In this document: in pieces, positions 12,001 to 25,900 of the stretch | How the letters are laid out: every line of letters starts with the position of its first letter | Numbering within the stretch: position 1 is the stretch's first letter | Assembly (NCBI GenBank): GCA_016165875.1 | Contig: JABBOT010000010.1 | Coordinates: 13,417,357-13,481,356 of the forward strand | DNA from: Acanthopleura granulata | Taxonomy: Eukaryota; Mollusca; Polyplacophora; Chitonida; Chitonidae | Direction: 5' to 3' | DNA: 64,000 bases | Made by a program: the position numbers and the translations under genes | Notes under the pieces: model-generated | Seen by the model: the letters and a program-made list of their open reading frames with translations, nothing else | What the model was told of the DNA's origin: nothing | Database searches by the model: none

Positions 12001-15000
12001 TACATTTTAATCTGGTAAACATTACCTGTTGAGAAAAGGTTTGCAGTAATATCTATATATCTATCTATATAATATAAGTTTAAAGTTGAAAAGTTGTTAC
12101 ACACTCATGTCTGTACGCACTGAAAATTGAATGGAAACTCTGGGTAGTGAATGAAATCCGTTTGTGCTAGGCTTGGACTGTCGTGTCCTTTTGTCCCGAG
12201 TCATAAATCAGGTCCATGTCTGTTCTTCTATTGTTCTGTGGCCACACAACTTCGGCTGTGTCGTAACCGTGTAATCACACAAGATGACATGAAACACTAA
12301 ACAATACCGACCCTTCTCTACACAAGTCTGGGCAGGGGTGAGCGGAAAAGCTTTTTTTTTGTCCACAAAACTTCATGAATAGTCCGATCTGAAGCGTCTA
12401 TGAAAACATTGTCGTTCACCCCTCGGAGACAGAATGGGTCTTTCGACCACACAAGAGAAAAACCCGAAGAGATTTAATCTCAATAAAATAGCTCCCTGAT
12501 TTAAACCAGGCGATGTCTGTGCTGCCCAGTAGATAGGAATATAAGGTGCTTACTATTCCCTTGTCCTGACAGAGCCGTAATCAACATACAAACAAATTGA
12601 CGGCCAGGAAATTCGTTTCGCTTGGCTTTTTTTCTAGGACGTGAGTAAAAAGTTACCTGGGTCTGCTCACCTGGCCAGCAATTACCGTCTTAGATTTCAG
12701 ATAATGTCTCCAAGTGTAGGTCTACAAGACCAAGGGTTATAATTTTGCCAGCTAGCTATTGTCGCTATGCCATATTTCCGATGTGAAGGCAGCTAAAGTC
12801 AGAGTTGGAACTTTCATTTATCAACCTTCTGGAAGACGCGAGTGCCTCTTGGACCAAGTGAAATTACCCGACCTGCCACATTGTCCTGAGGCGAGAGCCC
12901 AGCGGGCTACCAGAAGCTAGGTAAACATACACGGTCTTTTTAATGCTACAGATTGCGTTTTTTTCAACCCGCACGGTGCTTGAATTCAAATTGCTTAAGG
13001 CCGCCCTATGCCTTTTATTGGCGGACAATTCATGTTATATATGCATAGGTGTAGGAACGGCGTCAAACAGAAAATTAAAAAACGCCTATTTCTCGTGTGT
13101 GGATAAATGACAGCCTTGATTTATGGTAGAGTTAAGTGTCACTCAACACAAACAGACGGCACTGGCTTTTGTAAGAGTTTCAGCCCCAATCCCGGTTTTG
13201 GGTAAGGCAGGAAAAATTATAGATATCCATACTGTGGGAAGTTTTCCATACCTACAGGGAATGGAAACAGAAGAAGAGATCCAATTCATGCGAGATATTT
13301 TATCTTTGGTTACTGATACCATGACTGTCAACTAATTAACCATATCATTTACGGTGATTTACTTTATTACTTTCATAGACATTTCCATTATCACAATCTG
13401 TCGACCAGTTGTGTGTCAGTTCTTTCACAATTTGTGAATTTCAAACGTATGGTTTAGTCTTACACCTCAGTAAAGTGACCTATAGCCTATATTGGGCAAT
13501 TTTTTAAAAATTTTTATCCAAACTGTTCTCTTATAACTAATGTAAAATTAGTCTTTCTTCTCCTAAATAAGCGTACACTGAAACGTTTCTTTTTGGGCGC
13601 CCAACGTCCTGTGGTGGACAGGACATAAGTTTAGATATGCATACAGACAGTAATCTCATTTCATGAGCTTTGTTGACATCGGCAGGAAAATGACACCACA
13701 GATATGTATTACCCTGAGAATGGTAACATTCATTACCATAGTCTGTATTGCTAGAAAAACAGATGTAAACACGTATAACGTATCTCTGGACATAAATTAG
13801 ATTATATGTATCTTTACAGCTAGCAGTGGAGAAGTATAGACATATACTTGATATATTTCCAGGCATGGTCTGTGTTTTAACCGTTAAGATGATGAGGGTA
13901 AAGACCTTTACCAAGAGCTTGGACTGATCAGTGTCCTTTTATCTGGGTTTGTCAGAATTGTGTTAAGAGTTATGTCATATTTACAAGTTTGTCCAGGCAT
14001 TGGATACTTTTTTGTGGGAGCTAACGTCTACAATGACCCGCTTTGTCACACCTGTACTCTGTCTCATTAATTTTAAGCAAAATGAATGTAAGTTTTCAAG
14101 GTAAATAGACTATCCCAAATCAGCGAAGGCAGTGAGATAATTGGTATCTACGTGTATACCGCCACTTGCTTATATTTCTGTTTTAGTTGGCATATTATAA
14201 TAATTATCCTAAAATGCTTTAGGTTGTGACATGTGACATGTCACTTGGCAAACCCAGTATAAGGGAAGCGAAGTAGTACGTAACAAGCATAAAAGGACGT
14301 TGTTTATTATTTACGGTACCATTAATGACTTGAGCATATCCACAACTTCATATGTAATAGAGAAATGTATGATGCTCGTGCAACAGATTAATGTAAGCGT
14401 AATGCCCGTTTTAATTTTGGTATAAAAACTTTCTGGTTTACAGAACGCAAGAGAAAAAAAAAGGCCATGCAGGTTCAAGCGAATTAACACATAATATCGT
14501 TTTGTCAGCTACGCCTATAGATCTCTTTCCCCGTTGTACGCAGCTACCACAATTGTACAATAAAGGACTTAAAATACCGTCAGAATTTTGCAAAGGGCTG
14601 AAAGTCTTTACTTTGCTGTTTAAATATGAGAGACATCTTGTCACGGCTGTTGAAAACCGTTTGCCGGATATTTGGAAGCGTTGTGACAAGCCGGGATTCA
14701 AAGTCTCCATACATCAGCCGCAGCACCGCTGGCGACAGGTGGCGTTGCCTGTATCCCGTTACTCGGCACACAAACACATGAAAGTAACGTTGTATCCGAA
14801 ACCGCCTTGTCGAAATGTTAACGAAGCTACTTTTCGGATACAAAACCGGGTAATTTGACGCTGCGCAAGCCATTCTATCAGATCTCAAAATATAACACCA
14901 TATGGAAATGACTTCCAAATGGGCAACGTCTGCGGTCGGTGCATGCTGTACGAAAGGGACAATAGTGAAGAAAACTCTACACACTTTTTGCCATCGAGTA

Positions 15001-17840
15001 TTTGCAACTTCAAAATATAGAGCTCAGTTTTGGTTTTCATATACAACCATACATTGCCCGCTGGCATTATTGCTTTTCACCTCCACTGTTTTCTCATCTT
15101 TTTCTTCTGACTTCGTGGCCATTTTAAAATACATAAAGCTATATTTCTGCGTATTTTCAAATTCATATTATCTTGCTATTCTTTTGGTGTTTTAATAAAG
15201 CTGTTGAAAGTGAATTCAGTTATCCTAAATTTGTGGCGATGTTTTGTTATTTTGGTTTATGTGCAGCGGGGTGCACGGATATGACGACTGTATCCAGCCT
15301 CTCCATGTAATTAAAGTACTAATTCTAGGATACGGAAGAAATACCTATAAATCACAACCGTTCCAAAAAGATTACAGGATTTCGCAGTTGTACATGCATT
15401 TCTTATTTGCAATGATAGACGTCAGGCGTATAATTTATGTATGCATTTAGTGTTATTTGCTCTATATTCTACACTATAACGATTAGGCACACTGATCATC
15501 ATCTTGTGAAAATATGTGTAACGTGTTAGCAATTCAAGGGAGATAATTTATTCCCAATTACATAAAGTTACTTGACTTTTACTTTTCCCGTGTTGCAACA
15601 AAAGATTCCCACAACATGTGCACCATATATGGTTGTTTCTTTTTTCGTTGTCTTTTTAGTCTTGCTTTTAATCGCCTATTAATGATTTTATGAGTTATAT
15701 TACAATGTCAGATTATACTGGTTGAGCAGAGCCCATGCTAACGCTCACGCACCGGTATACGGATTTTCGGAACTGTACAGATTTCGCGTGAGAACTCCTA
15801 TTTACTGGATTCAGTCGTCACATTTCTTGTGACATGGCAGAGGGCAATTCTAAAACGTCTCCAGCGATACCTTGGACAAGAGGCAATCAAACTTAACCTC
15901 TAAGACTTGTGGTAGTCACATACAAGATATAGGCAGCTAATCCAGACTGTTCATGAAGTGCATACTATTAGACACAGAGCAATCCAGCGACACCTGTTGC
16001 TTAAGTGTAACGTCGGCACAGTTCCTGAAAAGGTTTACATTTACCCTCACACACTTTGCTCCTTCAGCATGTGTTACATGTCCAGCCCCCGCCCCGTACA
16101 GCGTAACTCCATTTCCTCTCACGTGGTCACGTGATTTCATCCATCATAAAGCTGTTACAAAACTGTAACGTGAAGACGGGTGGCATTCACGAATGCCTGC
16201 CATGTTGGCAGCCATATTATTTTCAAAGCCGAATGTTACTCGGAAACCTGACTCTTTCCAAACGTCTTTTAACCTAAGGAAAATTAATTTTAAACACGGC
16301 ATCCCAGATGTGTCTATATAGATTTTCGAACAAATTTAATCACCATCGCTGCCTGAGTAACTAAATTAATACCGCGTTTAGACCGAAACCACAAATCCTA
16401 AGGCGTAACATCGTCATTTACTGGGGAGCTTGTAAGCTAGGCGAGTTGTGCATTATTCTGCAAATGAGGAGCACCTCTCCCCATAGGAGGTCAGGAGTCC
16501 GGTATACAGGAGCAAAAGGAGCATAAGACTCCGCTAATTCTTGCAAAGCCATGTTGCTACCTTACACTAAAGCCAGGAGACTGCAGCGTGAAGATTATAG
16601 GTAGAGCATCGATGACAGTGTTATAGTGCACAAAAGGTCATACGTAATCTGCGAAATCCGACCCAATATCAATTTACCTCATTTAAGGTTTTATTATGAG
16701 TGTTAAATATCTCCTGATATAGTACAACGGCTTAAGTAGAAATTATCTCTAAATGTGTATATGATGTAAAGTATAAATGCTAAACTTCCCTGTGGGTTAT
16801 GTTGGATTCATCGAGGCAACGGATGGTTTTTAAGGTATTCACTAATTTCCGAAGTATTTGTTTAAGAACTTCATGTTTTAGACAGCACTGATGACTATTT
16901 TTCCCATATGACGGTTTTGAGATTTGTGGATAAACGAAACCTGGAACATCAAAAAAAATCATTTCACCTGGCGAGAAACCTGACAAATCCACTCTACATA
17001 TTAAAAGCGGATCCGGGATCATTGATCAGGAGTTCTGGAGACAATTAACATTGCCAGCGACAGCCCGAGTTACCATCCGAATGTAAAGGGAAGGATAGGT
17101 TTTGCCGTTTAAGTGTGCTTAATTCTGTATAGATAATTAAGTTGTTTTGAGACAATGTCCGCTTGGCATATGAAACATAAATTTGCAAGTGTCCGTAAAA
17201 TCAAATAGTGAACATTGGACTTTAATAAAGGTGAAGTTAACTCATTTGTTACAGCCAGGTACCACGGAACTTTCGATCACGTTGCACGAAGGCCGAGAAC
17301 TACGAAAGACGTTACATAAATAAGTCAATAGCTTAATGAAGTAGAGACCGACACAGACAAGCGGAATTACAATCCCGCAAGTATGGAGAATGAATTACAC
17401 GTGGATGATATCACATCAAAGGCCATTCTCTCGGCTGTGATATATGGTGGTTGCCGCTCGGGAAGCGGTCCGACAAAATGACAAGACCTAGACTAATATA
17501 GCCCTCATCTGTGCCATGAAACACCTGACAATCGTCATTAAGTTTACCTGAGAAGGTATCACTTCGTTTGTCTTCCCGGGAACCCCTCTTTCTGAATCTA
17601 TGCCCCCTTTGACAGCCTCTCATTCCGGGCCTTCCACAAGGGTAAACGTTCTCTGGCGCGATTTGTTTTATGGGCTCCACGTCCATTGTACGCCATGTGA
17701 ATGCGATTAGCAATATAATTAATAAAGGATAGAATGATCACCCGAGAAAAAATCCTTGAGGTGCAGATGATGGTCTGTAACTGATACGCCGGGGCTTCTG
17801 CTAACTGCCAAGACTTAGAAAAACTGTCCCAGCCTAACTC
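9027..17840. other. Intergenic, no gene recognised
   Basis: Mostly AT-rich non-coding sequence. A GC-richer block lies at about 9490-9845 and a C-rich tract at about 10142-10160. The longest open frames (118-134 codons at 13.5-15 kb, both strands) overlap each other on opposite strands and have no recognisable domain. No tRNA or rRNA seen. Confidence 0.5.
9490..9845. other. GC-richer block, possible regulatory element
   Basis: A roughly 350-bp segment with elevated G+C and CpG relative to both flanks, from the GTAGTGCGAGG region to the TGACGTCAC palindrome-like site near 9832 (a CREB/ATF-like TGACGTCA core). No coding exon is evident. The regulatory reading is inference only. Confidence 0.25.
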
Positions 17841-17855
17841 GCACGTATATCTTCC

Positions 17856-18044
17856 GAAGCTATAACTGTAACATACAGCAGTATAGCTTCGATAAGCGAA
17901 GGCTTCACAATGACTCAGTATTTCGGAATTTAATTTTGCCATCATCAGGAGAGGTGATTGGAAAGAACAAGATGATAGCAAAATAAAATGCCGAAATAGT
18001 GAGCCACAATGAAGCCTTCGCTTTTCGGCGTTATACTACTCGTG
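17856..18044. mobile_element. Foldback MITE-like element, copy 1
   Basis: The left arm (about 17877-17945) and the right arm (about 17976-18043) are inverted repeats of about 68 bp. Both read AAGCGAAGGCTTCA, then TCAGTATTTCGG or CACTATTTCGG, then ATTT(A/T)ATTTTGC(C/T)ATCAT in the same order once one is reverse-complemented. A smaller perfect hairpin, CGAAGCTATA paired with TATAGCTTCG, is nested at the left end (17856-17890). There is no internal coding sequence, as expected for a non-autonomous DNA transposon. A relative with the same arm core lies at 54,441-54,523. Confidence 0.7.
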
Positions 18045-21000
18045 TAGCCTATTACGTAAAAATCATCTGTTGCACGGCAGGATTATAACTGTAACGCTTT
18101 AAATGTATAAATGGTAATATTCTCCAAGAAGCACTTTTGACCAAAACTCTCCTCCTTTCAATCCCCAAGAAGCAAAATAAAATTGCAGAGGCTATACAAG
18201 TATAAATCCTGCTTTTAGTCAAGGCAGTTTAACACTTTATACCCATGTTTATGGCCTGCGAGCTGCTTTGCAGTGATGACAAGCCCCAGTTGATCTTAGC
18301 TTATTGAGACGGAAAGTTTGTTTCTGGAACAACAAAGTCATGCACGTTATATGATATAGTAATCCGAAGACGGGCTTTCAGCCTTTGGTGAGAGTGAAAG
18401 AGTGGAACAGAATGCGTTTAAATAAGTTAAAACCTGGGTGTATTGCTTATTAATAGATATTAATGGTGGCATTGTTTTACAATATTATATAAAGTAATGT
18501 AATGAAGGAAACTTTTGACATGGTAATTTTTTATCATTCGAAAGATTGATATAGAGTTTATCTATAATTCGTTAGTGTGACACTACAAATGTTTCAACCT
18601 TTTTACTACAACTGCAATTTTATAAAAATTTACATCTGGTATGGGGACACAACCCATGCAAAGCACAGAGTCTAGCAGAACAATAATAGATCTAGTATTC
18701 AAATCTGGCAAATTTCTTGTCTCCATTCTGCGCTGATTTCACGCCTGTTTGAGGCAGAACAGATTTTGGGTTATAACAACGTCTGGAAGAGTAAAATACA
18801 ATGTAGCTTAAATGATTGATGACGAATTACTGTGATGGGAGTGAAAATTCCACCGGGGTCTTCCATTCAACACACAAGGGGTCCCCACGGGGTCCTGATA
18901 ATTGCCATTTGACAGTTTATCTCCGATATGAAACAACCACAGCCAAAGGACTGTCGATTTTCTTCACTAATTGGCCTGAAATTAGATTTTCAGGAAAGGA
19001 GAGTGCAATCGAGTTAGCCCGGGTCTGTTTAGACGAGAATTCGGTTTTCCTTAAAGCTGAGAGAATTCTGACCAACCTCACCAATCCGTGAGATGACAAA
19101 CCTAAGAGGGAGTGCACAGATGATGTACGATGGTAACATGGATTTAAAATGCGCTGTATGGCAAAATCCATACGATATTCATAATTGTAATTTTTATCCA
19201 ACAAGAATCAATGAACTGTGTTTTCCCTGAGTACATTCAGTGCATAGCTGCATGTGCTTGGCTTAACCTTTAACAGTGAGGAAGCAACTGTTACTTCCCT
19301 TAAACGGAAACTGAAAAAAGGAAACATTACTTAAATGCGAGACGTTTCCGTGAGCGCTCACTTTTGTAGGGAGAGAACCAAAAATGCAAATGCAAAAGAT
19401 ACAGGTTAGTAGAACCTCGCGTCAGGCATGATTTCATTCAGAGTAGCACATGGTCTATAACTTATGCTGACGGTCAAGGGCCCGTAATGTTATGTTGAGC
19501 GTAATGGCCATGGTGACGTGTATTGCCATGGAAAACACGCCAGGTGAAATTTGTTTATGCATCATAAAACGACCACTCGAAAGGAAAGCAGCGAAATTAG
19601 TAGCTTACGTGTGTTACTTTAAGTCCAGCGCCCCAATACCTGAAACTTTACCAGTGGTTTGCATAATGGTCAGGGTCTTGTATACTGTTTCAAAACAAGG
19701 TAAACAGTGCATCAAAACTGCACAGCACGACTGAGCCTGTAGTAATACTTGGTATACACCAGCATATATAATATTCACATAGGAAAAGGAAATATAAGGG
19801 ATGTCTTTAACTGAAAATAACCCAAATCCGTCGTAAACAAATAATTAGCTTTGCATCTTTACAACTCATTTATCTATGAGACAGTAAGATCAAAGTTTAG
19901 TGTGTAAATGGCTACAACTGTATAGAAAATGTCCAGTTCCTTCCTTTTCGTTACTTGCTTGACGTTCTGTACCTTTTTCCTGCTGATACTCGATGAAAAT
20001 CTCAACCTTCACCACATGCTGACTCTTAACATCTTGTTATCCTTATAGCAAAATTTGTCTTCTGCAAAATACCTTGTGAGTTTGCATAAATTTACACTTA
20101 ATGCTATTTATTTAGAAACTGATGTTGGTTTTAAAATTTCCCAATAATATAAACGCAGAATTTTTTGAAAGCGACAAAACCTTCATATCTCTGAATATTA
20201 TTATATTTGACGTCCAGGCATAATCATTGGTTCAAACTATGTAATCAAGCAATCACATAAATAAATGCATATACCTAAAGCCAAGGCATCAATAATGTGT
20301 TTCTGATGACTGTTTTCAAACTCTGCCATTTTGTCGGATTGTCTTTGTTGTTTGCTGGTCGCCTCTTCACACTCAGTTGTATCGAGGTTTTCATGGCACT
20401 CTCTCTGGGAATATCATATACAGAAGGGAGGTAACTGAATGCCGCCTTCCATTTCTATCCGTCCTGGGAGTAGGAACCGGACCTTGGGGTTGGGGAGGGG
20501 TTACGTCACCCCTGAGGAGGACAGTAGACAGTTGAAAGCAGACCGTCTATCCTGACATCAGCCGGAGAGTCTATCACTCGACACTCTTTTCTCTTCATTC
20601 CCGGCCACATCAACGGTTACTTTACAGATACCATCTCCAGTCCATCGGGGTGTAACTCTGTCCGATCTGCGTGAGAATCAGCCCCACCTTGTATACACGC
20701 CCGTCACTGCCTTCTCTCCACTACTGCCCGTCCAGCTGTACTTTGTCATCCTGTTAGCCAGCTAATTACAGTGGTTTACCAAAGGACCAATGGATATGGA
20801 AATCTCTAAAAACAACAAGCATTTACAACAGCGACAACTTGGTCTGACCCTTTTTGAGAAGTGATCGTCAAATAGAAACTTCAACGAGTGATAAGAGGAA
20901 CAGCATCCATGTACACACGCAAACCCGTTTCATCCTGCTGTTTTAGTTTCTACCTAGTTGTCATTGTACAAGAGCTAAGAAAACATGTGGTCGACTTTCG

Positions 21001-22781
21001 TGTAACAAACAATCTGCGAATAACGTTATGTTGAAGAGATGATAACACTATTTTATGTGTTGTGGGTAAATGATTTTGTTTATTTACCCAGAACGTCCAT
21101 TTTGGTTGACGACTGGTACACGAATGTTGGTTCGTTTTTACACATTTACACTTTAAGTCTGTTCTAAACTGTTTTCCTTTTTTCATAAGACATCATACTA
21201 GCATTTTTCTCTTTTCCGATGGTATCATGGCATACCTGTTTATATTTATTTATCATTCCATGACTTCAGCTAACTGGTTTGCCATTGAATTTACGACGCA
21301 GCATGTGAAATACTTTCGTCGTATCAATACCACTGATTGGGTAAAGAAGTTCCCTAAGTATTGACCTTAAACTAAGTGCATGGCGGTCTGGTGAGACCCT
21401 TGTGAAAGGAAAGGTCGCTGGATTTATCAACTCCGCGAAGTTTTGAAATTGAATTCCTGCCCAATCGCTGCTAGATCATTGTGTATTTATGTGAGTGTTA
21501 GCAGGGGTTAGCCATTGGGAGTTGGTGCAGACAGATTGTCTCTAGTCGGGTGTGAGTGGGTTGTAACGCCGCCATGCTGCATCGGCAATTGGATAGCAGA
21601 GACAATGAGCTAACCACTCAGTCAAGATCTCAATGCCCACAGCGAATAACGCTTCCAAGAAGCTCCCTCTAAACTGTTTTGGATGTTTTAAAACAATCAC
21701 CATTAATGCAGTATTTTTGTTTTTATATTATTCCAACAAATAGCCGGTTAAGTAGCTGTGTGTGATAAGCTAATAAATTGAGTATACTTGAGCGACGTGG
21801 GGTCCGCCTTGGGCAACCGGGGAGATCAATTAGGGCGGCTGTAATGGACACTGCGCACGGGAAATAAATGAAATGCGCTGCCCTTCCGAGCAGATCGCTT
21901 TCAATGAAAACATAGCTACTCTATCCTGTTGGGGGAAGCGTCTAGATATAGCACGGGTCTTGTGAAACTTGCAAATGTACCCTATCGGTTTCAGATGCTA
22001 CCTCGCCATGGTACTAGTCACCGTAGACAAAGCCAGGGTGCGGTTTCCCCGATTAGAATCACCCGGCCCCCTGCTTCATTAAAACTCAACTCTCTTAATT
22101 TGGTGGGCAAGCAGAGAATTGTATCAGTTACTTCTGTGTTTTCACTTCTCTCGATGAAGGCGACGAAGATGGTCGTGTAGATTCAGCCTAATTGATACAG
22201 AACGCCATCGACTATTTGCCTGGCCAGATTATCTTTCTATACACTGGTTATTTCGGCAAAATTCCGGTGAAAATCGATATTGTCCGAATCTGGCTTTTAA
22301 GCCTGAGATACAGAAGCGGATGTGGATGAAACAGTTTGGGAATTAGCTACCTATGACTTCAACCCAACACATATAACCTCTGAAACTCATTTTACGATTA
22401 TCGGTGTTTTTCTAAGAAACAGCCTAGTATGGCAAGTATTGTAACACGAATAAAACTTGTAATAAAAACCTTTTGTCATGTTTTGGGATTTTGTGTCTAT
22501 CTTTCGTTGCCTCAACAAAAAATTGCAAATATTGCTTAATATACAGATATACTTTGATAACCACACTCATCCTGGATTGTTACCTATTTGAGTTTAAAGA
22601 AAAAATGTCACTAACTTTAGCGTTTCTTTGTAAATTTAAAACATATAACCACCGTTCCATAATGTGCATACTTAACTCTAAAAGTATACATTGTGGAAAA
22701 ATCAGTTTCTGTCTGATATTTTAAACAAAGGTTAAGTCTGACATATGGAAATTGTTTAGTGAAACTCACAAGAAAGTTACG
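18045..22781. other. Intergenic, no gene recognised
   Basis: Non-coding, with short incidental open frames. A GC-richer block occurs at about 20,440-20,770, including TTACGTCACC (a CREB/ATF-type half or full site) near 20,502. No gene or RNA that I can support. Confidence 0.45.
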
Positions 22782-22921
22782 ATTTATTTATTTATTTGAT
22801 TAGTCTTTTACCCCGAACTCAAGAATATTTCAGTTATATGACAGCGGCCATCTTTATTGTGGGAGGAAACCGGACAGGGCCGGGGGAAACCCACGACTAT
22901 CCACAGGCTGGTGGTGGACCA
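22782..22921 (-). mobile_element. SINE-like fragment, copy 1
   Basis: On the + strand it begins with the tail complement (ATTTATTTATTTGATTAG), then CTCAAGAATATTTCA, a GCGGCCAT segment, GTGGGAGGAAACCGG and GGGGGAAACCCACGAC. It therefore lies in minus orientation. The order of blocks matches copy 2 at 35,038-35,147 in the opposite orientation. From memory, this is the 3' part of a tRNA-derived SINE family widespread in molluscs. The tRNA-like head is missing, so the copy is 5'-truncated or decayed. Confidence 0.7.
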
Positions 22922-25900
22922 AGAAAGTTAAGAACTTCGGGGTGCCAATATACATTGCTCCTATTTTCCGCCGAATAATACAAGCAGGGTGGGGCGCATA
23001 ACAAATCGTTCTGTGGGTTAGATCGGTTGTTATCAATCTCCCCTCAAACTGTCCGGACCGCAGCGCGATTGAATTCTTGATCGGAACGCATTTTTGCTTT
23101 CGTTCAGGACGAAGCGCTATCAATTCAGACGGCAAAGCACAATTATCTTGGCCAGAAGACTTCTCTTTATCTACCCGTCATGATTAAGGAATAATGCTGT
23201 TTAAGACAGCTATCACTGTTTAATCACAGTCATTGTTGGGAATTATGTGGTTTCTGGGCGGTTTTAATAAATTGATGATGAGCTGCACCCCGACACTCCA
23301 GGACCCGTATTAGCACTGCCAACAAGGCGGCCATGTTTTCGGGAGGAGTCCGCTTCTACTGTCCCGGTTCCGTGATGGACAGACCCAGGCGATGACCCGG
23401 CAGTCTATCACTCTTATGTCTGTCACACGTAGCAGTCAACAGACAGCCTTAATTCACTCTCTCGAATTGGCCAATTTTACGTGGGATTGTGGCCATTGAG
23501 GCTGATAAAATCCCAAAAGTCATTTGTATGTCCTTAAGGAAATCTTTCATTTATTTACTTGACAAAATACATTGGACAATACCGTCGTCTAAATCTGAAC
23601 TTCCAGACAGCAAACGGAAATGTAATTTGCTGTAGATGGATTTACCGGACGTATAATGTTATTCCGTTGCAGAGCCAATATATGATGAAATATTTTACAT
23701 TCTTAAAGATTTGAAACTTCACGCCTTCTCTCTAACAGATATTATTTCCGAAAATGCTTTTGATAGCAATTAATACGGAACAAAATCACCCTGCATCATT
23801 GTGTCTGTCTGAAAATTAGTAGAGCGATGTTGATTTAGTTTATCAGTTCAATCATCATTTATTTTCAAGTATACGCCTGTACTGTGACAGGTTATGTCAT
23901 TTTCTCCAATATTTCGGTTTATGACTTGGCCTCAAATTGGCCGATTTTATGTCCAATCGTCTTAATTATATATCCCTCTTTTTTGTGGATCGGTAATTGT
24001 AGGCTTTTCCAGACAAACAGAGCTGGCTTCAAATGGTTCATTTGTATGCTTATTCGCCGCTGGAAATCCCATGGCGGTATATGTTTTAAGAGTTAATGTC
24101 AAGACAATTGGGTATATGAGATTACGTCGGCCAAACGTCTTCGTGACTTCATTAAGCTGAGGGGTAATTGATTTTCCAAATGACAGGGGATGCTTGTCAG
24201 TGGTTGATAACTAAGGCTCTAACATTACATTCTATTCTGTACCGGACGTTTTTCAAGAGATCGCGTCTTGCCTGATACGGGTTGGAAATGAAGCGGGGTT
24301 GAAGACTAGTGTAATTGTGAAGATCATTAAAGGATACATCCCTCGCTCCCCGGGCATCGAGCGCCGACACGTCCTCCTTGGGGCACATGCGTAGACAGAC
24401 CCGGCATATCACCCCCCTGCTCCGTGGGTCACAGTACCATTGAATTATCCCTCTCGTGCTGTCGTTAATAAGGCAATTACAGACGAGTTTCTGTGCAGCG
24501 GCGTAGTTGCCAGGTCTCAAAGATAAAAGAAAATATAATTGAACTTTTTGATACAGGCATTTTGTTGGTAGCTAAGAGGTTGGGATGAGTAAGCAATCCA
24601 TCTCCACTGTGGGAGACGATATTGTCTAGGCTTCATCTCTTGACAGGGATCCAGACTAGATGATGTGGCTATCTTCAGACTTTACTAAAACAACGGCTAA
24701 CTAATCCGTTATTCCGTGTGGTAGTCTGATAAACTGCTCCGCTCATATTCAACCAATTGCCGGCGATAAAATCTGCTGCACGAGGAAAGCGGAATTGCTG
24801 TTCGCCTATCAGGGGCAAGGTCAGAAAGGTCAGTCGGACTGGTACTTTGCTGGAAACAGAGGCGCCCCAAAAATTTTGATCAAATTTGTCGCTGTTGTTG
24901 GGGGTTTTTTTGTGAACTTTATGGCCTGACTGTGGTTCCTATTTGAGTTATCGTGTTTCCAGATCAAATTGAATTTCGACAAAAGTGTTCAATATCTTTT
25001 ATCTTAATCACAGTTTGGTCCCGAGAAGTGTATCATATTGTCCCGACGCCTGCCACTTGTGGGCAAGGAGCCTCAAAGATCAGCGTCTGTAATGCACTTA
25101 ATTTGGTTACATGCTCGCCCTGTCTGTTAGAGGCCTCATTGATTCGCTTACACCCTAGGCCTCGGGGGGAGACGGTCGGGGTATCAATTAAAGAACCAGG
25201 AATCCATGCATACCTCGCGGAAGAAACCATCGCCTATTGAAACTATCATATCGTCAGTGCTCTTAGTAGGAATCAGTGAATTAGTGACGAGCTTCATGGA
25301 CAAGAAATCCCGGATAGGATTTCCGAACCGAGGAAAGTTAGAGAGTCGCTATCACTCTACTCTGATGAAATATTTCACGGCATCAGCTGGGGGTGAGAGG
25401 CTAACATGGCTGGCCCAATAAATCCAGTCCTATAACTGTCACAACCACCTCTCATTTTACCAGACACAACTGATAATCGACGTACTCGAAAAAGTCAGCT
25501 AGTACAAAAATGCTAGACATCATGAGAGTGTGTATTAATAAATTGCCAAGTGCTTCACTGAAGAAGTAACAGGTCATGTACTTTGTTCAGTATGCCGGGT
25601 CGTGTATATATTATTGGGTTGCAGAGCGTTTTCACATGTGAAAAGACATTGTACTTTTCAAGGTTTTTCCATTTGGTACACATGGCCAATTTATATGTTT
25701 TTATTCCTCTAGGATATATCATTGCTTCATCTATATCAGTCCAAAAATAATTATTTCGCTTAAACCATTGTACCGAGGGGAGGGGGTGGGTGGTGGGGGT
25801 GGAAGCTGTTAGTGTTTAAACATCTACAAAAACAGTTAGTTTAAAACCTTAACTGAGGTAAACTGATAAGAGGAAGGATTTCATTGGTTACTTTCCACAC

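Noticed and set aside
13537..14984. Cluster of 90-134-codon frames on both strands
   Set aside because: Frames overlap on opposite strands, show no domains and no shared codon pattern; most likely chance openness.
22854..23135. 93-codon minus-strand frame as a gene
   Set aside because: Its end is built from the SINE-like fragment and no domain is recognisable.
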